A stretch of DNA of 10,353 bases from an uncultured Sutterella sp. (GTDB lineage: Bacteria; Pseudomonadota; Gammaproteobacteria; Burkholderiales; Burkholderiaceae_F). Location of the stretch: contig CAKQKT010000070.1 in assembly GCA_934249275.1 (NCBI GenBank), forward strand, positions 1 to 10,353, in the 5' to 3' direction. Positions 1 through 6,752 of this stretch are shown piece after piece (position 1 is the stretch's first letter; the number at the start of each line of letters is the position of its first letter). The position numbers were made by a program, and so were the translations under genes. The notes beneath the pieces were generated by a model that was not told where the DNA came from, made no database searches, and worked only from the letters and a program-made list of their open reading frames with translations.

Positions 1-1
1 C

Positions 2-760
2 GCTCAGGGACTTGCCGGCAGCGGCCTTCCCGTCGAAGAGCTTGACCTCACCGACCGCTGGGAGCGCGAAGAGCCGCGCTCGTTCGAACCCGGCGATCTT
101 GTCTTCGTCGGCGTTCCGGTCTATTTCGGCCGAGTTCCTCTTCCGATGCAGTCGCTTGCCCACTGGACGGGCCGCGGCGCAACGGCCGTACCGGTCGCCG
201 CCTACGGCTGCCGCGCTCATGAAGACACGCTTCGCGAGCTTGCCGGCGTCCTTCGCGCCGCAGGATTCGTCGTAACCGCAGGCGCAGCCTTTCCGGTCGA
301 GCACAGCCTGTTCCCCGAATTCGGCGCCGGCCGCCCCAACGACAGCGACCGCTTTTCGGCCGGAGACTTCGCCCGCAGGGTTCTTGAAAGCCTTCAGAAC
401 GGCACGGCCCGTCCGGATCCGGCATTCCCAGGCAAAGGCGAGCTTCGCCCCTACCTGAAGACGGTCGTCGCCCCGCAACCCGACACCGCCTGCCGCATGT
501 GCGGCCGCTGCGCCGACGCCTGCCCCATGGACATCATCGATCCGTTCAGCATGCGCGTGAAGGACGTTTCCCAGTGCATCGGCTGCAAGGCCTGCATCGA
601 GGCATGTCCCGACGGCCACCGCGAATATCCGGAAGCCGCCCTTGCCGCGAAGGCTCAGGTCCGCGAACGCATCCGCCCGGCCTGCGAAGCGCCGAAGTTC
701 CCCGAATTCTTTTTCTTATTCCACTCCAGGTTTCCTTTCAGGTCAATAACCCCCGCCTGA
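2..760 (+). CDS. Flavodoxin-fold protein with two C-terminal [4Fe-4S] clusters (EFR1-like), 5'-truncated by the window edge
   Basis: The frame is open from base 2 and its start lies outside the window. The visible N-terminal part resembles the second half of a flavodoxin domain (GDLVFVGVPVYFGRVPLPM at about 86-145, then a strand reading AVPVAAYGCR). The C-terminal part carries two bacterial ferredoxin cluster motifs: CRMCGRCADACP (491-526) and CIGCKACIEACP (575-610), both C-x2-C-x2-C-x3-CP. This order matches the EFR1-type ferredoxin family, soluble cytoplasmic electron carriers of anaerobes; the redox partner is unknown. Members typically end soon after a motif like PEFFF, seen here at about 700-715. 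This copy continues for 14 more residues (LFHSRFPF...) and stops at 758-760, inside the first hairpin of the neighbouring IscB element. The native C-terminus has therefore probably been altered by the insertion. The same orientation as the element means its transcript could read into the omega RNA. Confidence 0.85.
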   Translation, partial: AQGLAGSGLPVEELDLTDRWEREEPRSFEPGDLVFVGVPVYFGRVPLPMQSLAHWTGRGATAVPVAAYGCRAHEDTLRELAGVLRAAGFVVTAGAAFPVEHSLFPEFGAGRPNDSDRFSAGDFARRVLESLQNGTARPDPAFPGKGELRPYLKTVVAPQPDTACRMCGRCADACPMDIIDPFSMRVKDVSQCIGCKACIEACPDGHREYPEAALAAKAQVRERIRPACEAPKFPEFFFLFHSRFPFRSITPA

Positions 761-1000
761 GGCGGAGGCTTGAAAGAGCCTTTATTGACTAGTCTTAGTG
801 AACTTCCTTCGGGAGGCGAACTACGTTGGTTGGGAATGTACAGGCACCGTGGGATGTTCATCCTAGTTCCACGCTCTGCGGTCTGTGTTTAAAAGCTCTG
901 AGAGGTAGGAGCGGTGATGCAGACAAGAAACCCTTTCCAACTTTGACGAAGGATGTCAACCGGTCTTCAGGCCGAGCAAGCGGAACCTGCGGGTATCCGC
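742..1000 (+). ncRNA. IscB omega RNA scaffold, guide expected in the ~16 nt upstream
   Basis: This stretch lies directly 5' of iscB, as omega RNAs do, and is rich in nested helices. GTCAATAA (742-749) pairs perfectly with TTATTGAC (782-789), enclosing two small hairpins (CCGCC-TGA-GGCGG; AGGCT...AGCCT). A hairpin at 848-873 joins CGTG with CACG and GGATG (852-856) with CATCC (859-863). GTCTG (881-885) can pair with CAGAC (920-924), and TTGGGAA (830-836) with TTTCCAA (934-940, one G-U). A last hairpin, GCGGAACC-TGCG-GGTATCCGC with one bulged base, lies just before the iscB ribosome binding site. The motif around GGCACCGTGGGATGTTCATCC resembles published IscB omega RNAs from memory; I could not align it. 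Known function: the 5' guide plus this scaffold directs IscB cleavage of DNA. The 3' limit is approximate because the RNA runs into the iscB leader. No promoter is obvious; transcription may come from the upstream gene. Confidence 0.8.
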
Positions 1001-1008
1001 AAAGGAGA
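1001..1008 (+). promoter_or_regulatory. Shine-Dalgarno that fixes the TTG start of iscB
   Basis: AAAGGAGA ends four bases before the TTG at 1013. It follows the last hairpin of the omega RNA, so RNA folding and iscB translation initiation share the same stretch. No comparable site precedes the ATG at 953. Confidence 0.75.
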
Positions 1009-1012
1009 TACT

Positions 1013-2275
1013 TTGAAAGTTTTTGTTTTGAACATGCGCGGCGAACCGCTAATGCCGTGTTCGCCTGCAAAGGCGAGACACATGCTGAAGGCGGGCAAGG
1101 CCGTCGTCGCGCAGCGAACGCCATTCACGATTAAGCTTACCATCGCCACGGGCGAGACGAAGCAGGACGTGACGCTTGGCGTCGACGCAGGCGCAAGGCG
1201 CGTTGGCATTTCCGCCACGACGGAAATGGAGGAGGTCTTCGCGTCCGAAGTCGAGCTTCGACAAGACATCACGGGACTTCTTGCCGACCGTCTGGCTTTC
1301 CGACGTACAAGGCGCAATCGCAAGACGCGCTACCGCGCTCCGCGATTCAACAATCGCGTTCGATCGAAGAACAAGGGATGGCTTGCGCCGTCCGTGGAGA
1401 ACCGCATTCAGGCGCATATCTCGCGCATTGAAGCGGTTTGCCGAGTGCTTCCGATCACCAAGATCGTGATTGAAACCGCATCCTTCGACATTCAGAAGAT
1501 CAAGAATCCCGAAGTCGAAGGAACGGGCTATCAGCAGGGCGACCAGCTTGGATTCTGGAACGTGCGCGAGTACGTTCTTTTCAGAGACGGTCATGTCTGT
1601 CAGCACTGTCGTGGTCGATCCAAGGATCCGATCCTCAACGTGCATCATCTTGAAAGCCGCAAGACGGGCGGTGACGCGCCAAACAACCTGATCACGCTCT
1701 GCGAGACATGCCACAAGGCATATCACGCCGGGAAAATCAAGTTGAAGGCACGACGCGGCACGTCGTTCAGGGCTGAAGCCGTCATGGGCATCATGCGCCG
1801 GACGCTGCTTGATCGCGTCCGCAGGGCGCATCCCGAACTGTCTGTCGAGAACACCTACGGGTATCTGACGAAGCACAAGCGCATTGCCCTTGGCCTGCCC
1901 AAGACGCATTGCGCCGACGCCTTCTGCATTGCCGGAAATCTGAATGCGCTGCGAAGAGGAGACTTCCTCTTCCAACGCCAGACGCGCAAGCACAATCGTC
2001 AGATACACAAGTGTTCGATTCTCAAGGGCGGAGTGCGGAAACTCAACCAGGCGCCATTCCTTGTCAATGGCTTCCGCCTTTTCGACAAGGTGAAGTGCAA
2101 GGGACGAATCGGGATCATTTTCGGTCGCCGTTCTTCCGGTTCCTTCGACGTCAAAACGCTGGATGGAGCCCGGCTTTCCGCTAGCATCAGCTCCAAAAAG
2201 CTGATGCTTCTCGAAAAGCGAACCACTTTCTTAACTCAACTTAGAAAGGAGAACGGCGCTTCCTCCCCGTCCTAA
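1013..2275 (+). CDS. iscB: RNA-guided endonuclease IscB
   Basis: The product is a 420-residue IscB, the RNA-guided nuclease family ancestral to Cas9. Order of parts: PLMP domain (EPLMP at residues 11-15); RuvC-I GVDAGARRVGIS with D58; arginine-rich bridge helix at about 97-117; RuvC-II KIVIETASFD with E154; HNH domain at about 183-240 with zinc-type cysteines C196, C199, C230, C233 and the VHHLESRKTGGDAPNN core (H211/H212, N224/N225); RuvC-III HCADAFCIA with H299 and D302; and a C-terminal target-adjacent-motif-interacting region from about 315, including RQTRKHNRQIHK. All nuclease residues are present, so activity is plausible. I chose the TTG at 1013 because AAAGGAGA (1001-1008) sits at ideal spacing and the product then begins MKVFVLNMRGEPLMP, like other IscBs. 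The in-frame ATG at 953 would translate omega RNA sequence. The stop TAA (2273-2275) lies in the loop of the right-end hairpin. Confidence 0.93.
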   Translation: MKVFVLNMRGEPLMPCSPAKARHMLKAGKAVVAQRTPFTIKLTIATGETKQDVTLGVDAGARRVGISATTEMEEVFASEVELRQDITGLLADRLAFRRTRRNRKTRYRAPRFNNRVRSKNKGWLAPSVENRIQAHISRIEAVCRVLPITKIVIETASFDIQKIKNPEVEGTGYQQGDQLGFWNVREYVLFRDGHVCQHCRGRSKDPILNVHHLESRKTGGDAPNNLITLCETCHKAYHAGKIKLKARRGTSFRAEAVMGIMRRTLLDRVRRAHPELSVENTYGYLTKHKRIALGLPKTHCADAFCIAGNLNALRRGDFLFQRQTRKHNRQIHKCSILKGGVRKLNQAPFLVNGFRLFDKVKCKGRIGIIFGRRSSGSFDVKTLDGARLSASISSKKLMLLEKRTTFLTQLRKENGASSPS

Positions 2276-2294
2276 AGGGCAGGGTTTCCGCGCC
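2255..2294 (+). repeat. Right-end subterminal hairpin of the IscB element
   Basis: GGCGC (2255-2259) pairs with GCGCC (2290-2294). Inside, CCCCGTCC (2265-2272) pairs with GGGCAGGG (2277-2284) with one C-A mismatch and one G-T wobble, leaving TAAA as the loop. IS200/IS605-type elements carry such imperfect hairpins at their ends for recognition by TnpA as single-stranded DNA. The loop contains the iscB stop codon. It could also slow or end transcription, but no T-run follows, so I do not call it a rho-independent terminator. Confidence 0.7.
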
Positions 2295-2299
2295 GATTT

Positions 2300-3685
2300 A
2301 TGATGACGACCAGGCAGCTCACCATTACCGACATTGCCTCCACAGGGGCAGGCATCGCCTATGAAGACGGCCTTCGCATCTTCGTTCCCGGGGCGCTTCC
2401 CGGAGACGAGGTCACCGCAGAAGTCGACCCGCCCGCACGCGGCACGCGCTCGAGCGTTGCACAGTACGTGACGATCACCGGGCAGAGTCCCTGGCGCGCC
2501 GCATCTCCCTGCCCGGCACATGCGGCCAAGCCCGCCTGTGGCGGCTGCACGCTCGGCTTTCTGACCACTGAAGGCCAGGCCGTCATCAAGCGCCGGCTTC
2601 TCACCGGCGCGCTCGCCGAATCGGGCGTCGACGCACCCGAACCCCTGCCGCTGGTCGAGGCGCCGCATGAGAACGGCGTCTTCACGCCGGGCTTTCGCAA
2701 CAAGGCCGTGCTCTACCCGGGCGTAGATCCGGAAGGCCGCTGGTACTTTGCCATGTACGCCCAGGGCTCTCACTTCCCGGTCCCCGAATCCGCGAACTGC
2801 CCGCAAACGCCCGCCTGGATGGCTACGGCCGCCAAAACCGCCGCCTTCATGCTTTCGCTCTCTGAGCTTGCTCCCTGGAACGAGTCCCACCGCGAAGGCG
2901 ACGTGCGCACGATCGTCATGAGGGAGGGAGTCGACTCGGAGAAGCCCCAGCGCCTCTTCACGCTCTGCGTTCACAGCGAAACACCCGAAGTTCGCACCTT
3001 TACTGAAAGGCTTGCCAAGAAGCTCCTTGAAGAAGGCGTCACGAGCGTCTTTCTCAACCTGCACCCGACGCCGGGCAACGCCGTGCTCGGCCGACACAGC
3101 CTGCACATCGCCGGCACGGACGGGATTGAGACGACGATCGGCGGCCTGCGCTTTGCCGTGCGCCCCGAGACCTTCCTTCAGGTCAATCCCGGCCAGACGG
3201 AAAAGCTATATGCCATGGCCCTAGAATGGGCGGCGCTTGAGAAGGACGAGGTCTTCCTCGACCTCTACTGCGGCGTGGGCACGATGACGCTTCTCGGCGC
3301 TCAGGCCTGCGCCAAGGCAGTCGGCGTCGACATCGTCGCCGCTTCGATCGAGCGCGCGAAGATCAATGCAAAGCGCAATGAAATCGACAACGCCGTGTTC
3401 CATGCCGGCGCGGTTGAATCGGAACTTCCCAAGCTCATCGCGCAGGGCATCAAGCCTGCCGCGGCCATTCTCGACCCTGCCTTCAAGGGACTTGAAGAAT
3501 CCGTGCCCGCCATGCTGACGAGCCTGCCGCTGACGCGCTTCGTCTACGTTTCCTGCAACCCGAAGACCTTCGCCCGCGATGCGGCGAAGTTCATCGAACT
3601 CGGCTGGCGCATTGAAAAAATCGCGCCCGTGGATCTCTTCCCGGGCGCGCTGCACGTCGAAACGGTCGCGAAGTTCGTTCGCTAG
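2300..3685 (+). CDS. rlmD: 23S rRNA (uracil-5-)-methyltransferase, RlmD/RumA type
   Basis: The predicted enzyme of 461 residues transfers a methyl group from S-adenosylmethionine to C5 of a uridine in 23S rRNA (U1939 for E. coli RlmD). The N-terminus (about 3-60) is a TRAM RNA-binding domain. Cysteines C71, C80, C83 and C167 match the four ligands of the RumA [4Fe-4S] cluster. The SAM-binding motif DLYCGVGTMTLLGA lies at about 319-332. The catalytic cysteine is C419 in YVSCNPKTFARD, and the general base is E454 in HVETVAKF. The usual DPPR/DPAR motif reads DPAFKGL, an unusual replacement of the arginine. Assignment to U1939 rather than another uracil is inferred from family resemblance. The ATG at 2300 lies about five bases past the IscB element. 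A second ATG follows at 2303. Neither has a good Shine-Dalgarno within 12 bases. The gene is convergent with the helicase gene, one base between stops. Confidence 0.88.
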   Translation: MMTTRQLTITDIASTGAGIAYEDGLRIFVPGALPGDEVTAEVDPPARGTRSSVAQYVTITGQSPWRAASPCPAHAAKPACGGCTLGFLTTEGQAVIKRRLLTGALAESGVDAPEPLPLVEAPHENGVFTPGFRNKAVLYPGVDPEGRWYFAMYAQGSHFPVPESANCPQTPAWMATAAKTAAFMLSLSELAPWNESHREGDVRTIVMREGVDSEKPQRLFTLCVHSETPEVRTFTERLAKKLLEEGVTSVFLNLHPTPGNAVLGRHSLHIAGTDGIETTIGGLRFAVRPETFLQVNPGQTEKLYAMALEWAALEKDEVFLDLYCGVGTMTLLGAQACAKAVGVDIVAASIERAKINAKRNEIDNAVFHAGAVESELPKLIAQGIKPAAAILDPAFKGLEESVPAMLTSLPLTRFVYVSCNPKTFARDAAKFIELGWRIEKIAPVDLFPGALHVETVAKFVR

Positions 3686-3686
3686 T

Positions 3687-5831
3687 CTAGCCGCTGTACA
3701 AGCCTTCCTTGAAGCGCTCGGGATTCAGGAAGAACTCGAGCGCCTTTTCCTCCCTGCGCGTGCAGTAGAAGTCGGGAAGGCTGTCGCGCACGATCTTGCC
3801 GTAGCTCTTGTTGAGAATGCGCGGATCGCAGATGACGAGCATGCCCCGGTCGTCCTCGGAGCGAATGAGGCGGCCCGAGCCCTGCTTGAGCGTGATCACC
3901 GCTTCGGGAAGCGTAATTTCGTCAAAGGGGCGCTTTCCGGATTCCTCGACGGCGCGGCTTCTGGCCATCATCACCGGATCATTGGGCGGCGCAAAGGGAA
4001 GCTTGTCGATCACGACGAGCGAAAGCGCCTCGCCCTTGACGTCGACGCCCTCCCAGAAGCTCATCGACCCCACGAGAACAGCATTGCCGTGCGCGCGGAA
4101 CTCCTCGATGAGACGCATCTTCGGCCCGTCCCCTTGCACGAACAAGGGATAGGGATTGCCGTTGGCATCAAGCCTTGCGCGCAGCTCGTCGGCCGCCGCC
4201 CTGACTGCGGCAAGCGACGTGCAGAGTATGAACGTTCGCCCGCCGGCCGCATTGATGAGCGGCCAGACCTTTTCCACCACGTTGTGCGTATGCATCGCCG
4301 TGTTGTTGGCGGGCGGCGGCATCTGAGGCAGATAGAAGCACCCCTGCTCCCAGTAGTTGAAGGGGCTCTCCCACGTATGCTCGACGCATTCGCCGATGCC
4401 GAGGCGCTTCTTGAATAGATCGAACCTTCCGCCACTCGAGAGCGTTGCGGACGTAAAGACCCAGGCGCCGCCCTCGCGTTCGCGCATCTCGCGGAATTCG
4501 TCCGCAAAGGTCAGCGGCGTCAGATTGAAGCGAATGCCGTGCGAGCTCACTTCCAGCCACTGAACCTGCACATTGGGATCGCGAGCCTTTGCCGGCGCCT
4601 TCCCCTCGCCGTCCTCGCCCGCATCGGCAGGCTCCGGATCAGGAGAATCCACGGACTTCAGCTCCTCAACCTCGCCGTTGCGGCACTTCTCAAAGATCTT
4701 CGTCCAGGCATCCATCTGCTCGAGAAGCTCGGCATGACGCTCGGCAAGCGTGTCCATTTCGTTGTCGCGGCCCTTGTTGGCGGCCATCGCGTCGCCCATG
4801 GCGGTGAAGGCCGCACGCAGGCGCTCGTAGCCCGGATAGAGCTCGCCGAAATTCTCAATTTCGGAAACATCAAGCCTTGCGCCGTCCGTCAGGCCGATCC
4901 TCTGGGCGTCCAGTCTGAATTCGCGTCCGGCCTTGAGCACCCGGTCATAGATGATTTCCCAGTCGGCGCCGTCGTTGCACTTCGTGCGGCCGAGGCGGCG
5001 GGCTTCCATCGAGACGGTCTCGACGTCGTAGGTCGAAAAGCTCGTGCCGAAGAAGTTCGAGGCGATGCCGGGAAGCTGATGCGCTTCGTCGATCACGGTG
5101 AGCGCGGCCTGCGGCAGCATGCCGTCAATCGCGTCGGATTCACGCTTGAGCGCCATCGAGCTCAGATAAAGATGATGGTTCACCACAACGACCTGGCTCT
5201 GCATGGCATTTTCGCGAGCCTTCTTCACGAAGCATTCCTCGTAGTGCGGGCAGCGGTCCTTGCCGAGGCAGTTTTCGCGCGTGCTGGTCACGAGCGGCCA
5301 GAGTCGGTCGTCCTCGGGAACGTCCGGAAGCTGAGCCCTGTCGCCCGTCTTCGTGACGGCTGCAAAGCGTTGGATCTTTCTGAACTTCAGATAGGAATTC
5401 TGTTCCGGGAGCATTCCGTCGGATGCGGTGATCTCGAGACGATAGAGACAAACGTAGTTGGCTCGTCCCTTGAGAAGCGCAACCTTGACGGGCACGCCGA
5501 GTGCATCGCGAAGCGCCGGAAGGTCCTTTGAGCAAAGCTGGTCCTGAAGCGACTTGCCCGCGGTTGAGATGACGCAGGTTGCGCCCGCAAGCAGAGCCGG
5601 CGTCAGATAGGCAAACGTCTTGCCGGTGCCTGTTCCGGCTTCGGCAACTAGAAGACTCTTCTGCTCGACGGCACGGGCCGCTGCAATAGCGAATTCGCGC
5701 TGGCTGTCTCGAGCTCGAAAGCCCTTGACCGCCTTGGCGAGAGGACCGTTCTCCTCAAAAGCCAGAGCCACTCGCTGCTCGAGCGGCGTCGATGCGTCCC
5801 AAAGACGCGGATTCAGGTCTTTTTCCGGCAT
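3687..5831 (-). CDS. yoaA: ATP-dependent DNA helicase with iron-sulfur cluster, YoaA/DinG (XPD-like) family
   Basis: This 714-residue superfamily 2 helicase unwinds DNA 5' to 3' using ATP and is linked to DNA repair in its family. Visible motifs: RDSQREFAIA (Q-motif, about 41-50), Walker A AGTGTGKT (65-72), iron-sulfur cysteines C128, C188, C194 and C200, DEAH box at 248-251, FTSATL in the second helicase domain, SFWEGVDVKG (motif V) and QGSGRLIR (motif VI). The stretch NCLGKDRCPHYEECFVKKARE closely matches E. coli YoaA (NCLGSDCPMYKDCFVVKAR). At 714 residues it is longer than YoaA (about 636), partly through an acidic, proline-rich insert at about 395-425 (DSPDPEPADAGEDGEGKAPA). YoaA is favoured over DinG, though the split is not certain. 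The ATG follows AGGA at good spacing and lies 12 bases after the stop of the coiled-coil gene, so the two are probably co-transcribed. Confidence 0.9.
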   Translation of the reverse strand: MPEKDLNPRLWDASTPLEQRVALAFEENGPLAKAVKGFRARDSQREFAIAAARAVEQKSLLVAEAGTGTGKTFAYLTPALLAGATCVISTAGKSLQDQLCSKDLPALRDALGVPVKVALLKGRANYVCLYRLEITASDGMLPEQNSYLKFRKIQRFAAVTKTGDRAQLPDVPEDDRLWPLVTSTRENCLGKDRCPHYEECFVKKARENAMQSQVVVVNHHLYLSSMALKRESDAIDGMLPQAALTVIDEAHQLPGIASNFFGTSFSTYDVETVSMEARRLGRTKCNDGADWEIIYDRVLKAGREFRLDAQRIGLTDGARLDVSEIENFGELYPGYERLRAAFTAMGDAMAANKGRDNEMDTLAERHAELLEQMDAWTKIFEKCRNGEVEELKSVDSPDPEPADAGEDGEGKAPAKARDPNVQVQWLEVSSHGIRFNLTPLTFADEFREMREREGGAWVFTSATLSSGGRFDLFKKRLGIGECVEHTWESPFNYWEQGCFYLPQMPPPANNTAMHTHNVVEKVWPLINAAGGRTFILCTSLAAVRAAADELRARLDANGNPYPLFVQGDGPKMRLIEEFRAHGNAVLVGSMSFWEGVDVKGEALSLVVIDKLPFAPPNDPVMMARSRAVEESGKRPFDEITLPEAVITLKQGSGRLIRSEDDRGMLVICDPRILNKSYGKIVRDSLPDFYCTRREEKALEFFLNPERFKEGLYSG

Positions 5832-5843
5832 TTGTCCTGCGCC

Positions 5844-6752
5844 TTAGAAATACTTCGAGAGGCCGGAGTCACGGTTCTTCTGAGACTCCTCATAGCGATC
5901 CTGAGCCGCACGGCGCTCCTCAAGCGTCTTGTTGAGGTTTGCGCGACGAGCCTCGCGCTTGGCCTTGTTCTTGGCCGCAGTGGACTCCGCCTCCTCAAGG
6001 CGCTTTCTGGCTTCCGCCTGCTTCACCTCGTAGGCCTCGAGATTGGCCGCCTCCTGGGCCCTGCGTTCGGCCGCCTCGGCCTGTTTGGCCTCGACATCGG
6101 CCGCGGTTCGTCCCACATGAGACTCAACCGGCTTCGAGGCATCCTTCGGGCGGCTCTTCATCTTGAGAGGATTGCGATGCTCGGCTGCGCCCTGCGCAGC
6201 CTTTCTCTGCTTTTCCTCATAGGCACGCACGTTTTCCTCTTCGCGGGCGCGGCGCTCTTCCGCACGGGACTGCATGGCCTCGACATCGGCGGCGCTAGTG
6301 CCTCCGCTGAGATTCATAGGCTGGCGGGGATCACGCTTTTCCTTCTCACGACGTTCCTTGAGATCGTTCAGACGATCAAGGCGAATGATTTCGTCGGCCC
6401 TGAAGCGAACGCTTCGGATCTCCATCTCGCGCTCGTGATGCAGGTCTCTTGCATCCTGAATGCAGGCGTTGACGAGAAAGCGGGTCTGACACCAGGCCTT
6501 CATGTCATTGAATGCGGCGTCAATGCGCTTTTGCACGAGTTCTCCCTCGTCGTTCGCAGCCTTGGCGTCGCGAGCGGTCTTCAGAGAAGCTTCGGGCGAC
6601 CAGCGGTCATGATAGGAACGATCGCCCAGCACCTTCTGCGCGGCCTCCATGCGGCTCTTGAGCTCGGCCTTGTCTGCGGCAGCAGATGCCGTTGGCGCGA
6701 GCAGAAAATGAGCCATCAGTGCGGAAAGAAGAAGAGTGCACGGCTTGTTCAT
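5844..6752 (-). CDS. Secreted coiled-coil protein with a CxxRFLVNxC motif and an internal repeat
   Basis: The 302-residue product begins with a Sec signal peptide (MNKPCTLLLSALMAHFLLAPTASA, probable cleavage near residue 24-26). It should be periplasmic; there is no lipobox cysteine or later membrane span. The mature part is highly charged and helical. Residues 88-100 read CQTRFLVNACIQD; I associate this Cys-pair motif, followed by charged helix, with uncharacterised secreted proteins of betaproteobacteria. Two copies of a 33-residue unit follow (153-185 and 216-248), sharing AADVEA-Q, ERRA and AYE-KQ, with 20 of 33 positions identical. The remainder to the C-terminus is Arg/Glu/Ala-rich coiled coil. 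A weak ribosome binding site (AAAAAGG) lies about 11 bases upstream. It is first in an apparent operon with the helicase gene, but no functional link is obvious. Function is unknown; resemblance to TolA-type stalks is compositional only. Confidence 0.8.
   Translation of the reverse strand: MNKPCTLLLSALMAHFLLAPTASAAADKAELKSRMEAAQKVLGDRSYHDRWSPEASLKTARDAKAANDEGELVQKRIDAAFNDMKAWCQTRFLVNACIQDARDLHHEREMEIRSVRFRADEIIRLDRLNDLKERREKEKRDPRQPMNLSGGTSAADVEAMQSRAEERRAREEENVRAYEEKQRKAAQGAAEHRNPLKMKSRPKDASKPVESHVGRTAADVEAKQAEAAERRAQEAANLEAYEVKQAEARKRLEEAESTAAKNKAKREARRANLNKTLEERRAAQDRYEESQKNRDSGLSKYF
6009..6296 (-). repeat. Two degenerate 99-bp repeat units inside the coiled-coil gene
   Basis: Unit 1 (6198-6296) encodes residues 153-185 and unit 2 (6009-6107) encodes residues 216-248, separated by 90 bases. 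About 20 of 33 encoded residues agree. At the DNA level both units carry GCCTCGACATCGGC on the plus strand. This looks like an old internal duplication extending a helical stalk. Confidence 0.7.

Larger units (their letters stand above)
742..2295 (+). mobile_element. IscB element of the IS200/IS605 superfamily, non-autonomous (no tnpA)
   Basis: The unit has the order expected of IscB transposons: structured omega RNA leader, iscB on the same strand, then a subterminal hairpin. The left end is placed at about 742, where the first scaffold stem begins (GTCAATAA 742-749 pairing with TTATTGAC 782-789) next to a compact hairpin (CCGCC-TGA-GGCGG). The right end is placed just after the hairpin at 2255-2294. 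No Y1 tyrosine transposase (HUH) ORF occurs on either strand, so mobility would need TnpA supplied in trans, or the copy is now immobile. Consistent with the family, no terminal inverted repeats or target duplications are apparent. The exact cleavage positions cannot be fixed without an empty site; error of several bases is likely at each end. The element lies between the ferredoxin gene and rlmD. Confidence 0.8.

Noticed and set aside
953..1012. Extended N-terminus of iscB from ATG 953
   Set aside because: It would translate omega RNA sequence, has no ribosome binding site, and the family N-terminus starts at the TTG at 1013.
1049..2008. 319-codon minus-strand frame inside iscB
   Set aside because: Antisense shadow; no motif, and iscB is fully supported on the plus strand.
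4539..5531. 330-codon plus-strand frame inside the helicase gene
   Set aside because: Antisense shadow of the well-supported helicase motifs.
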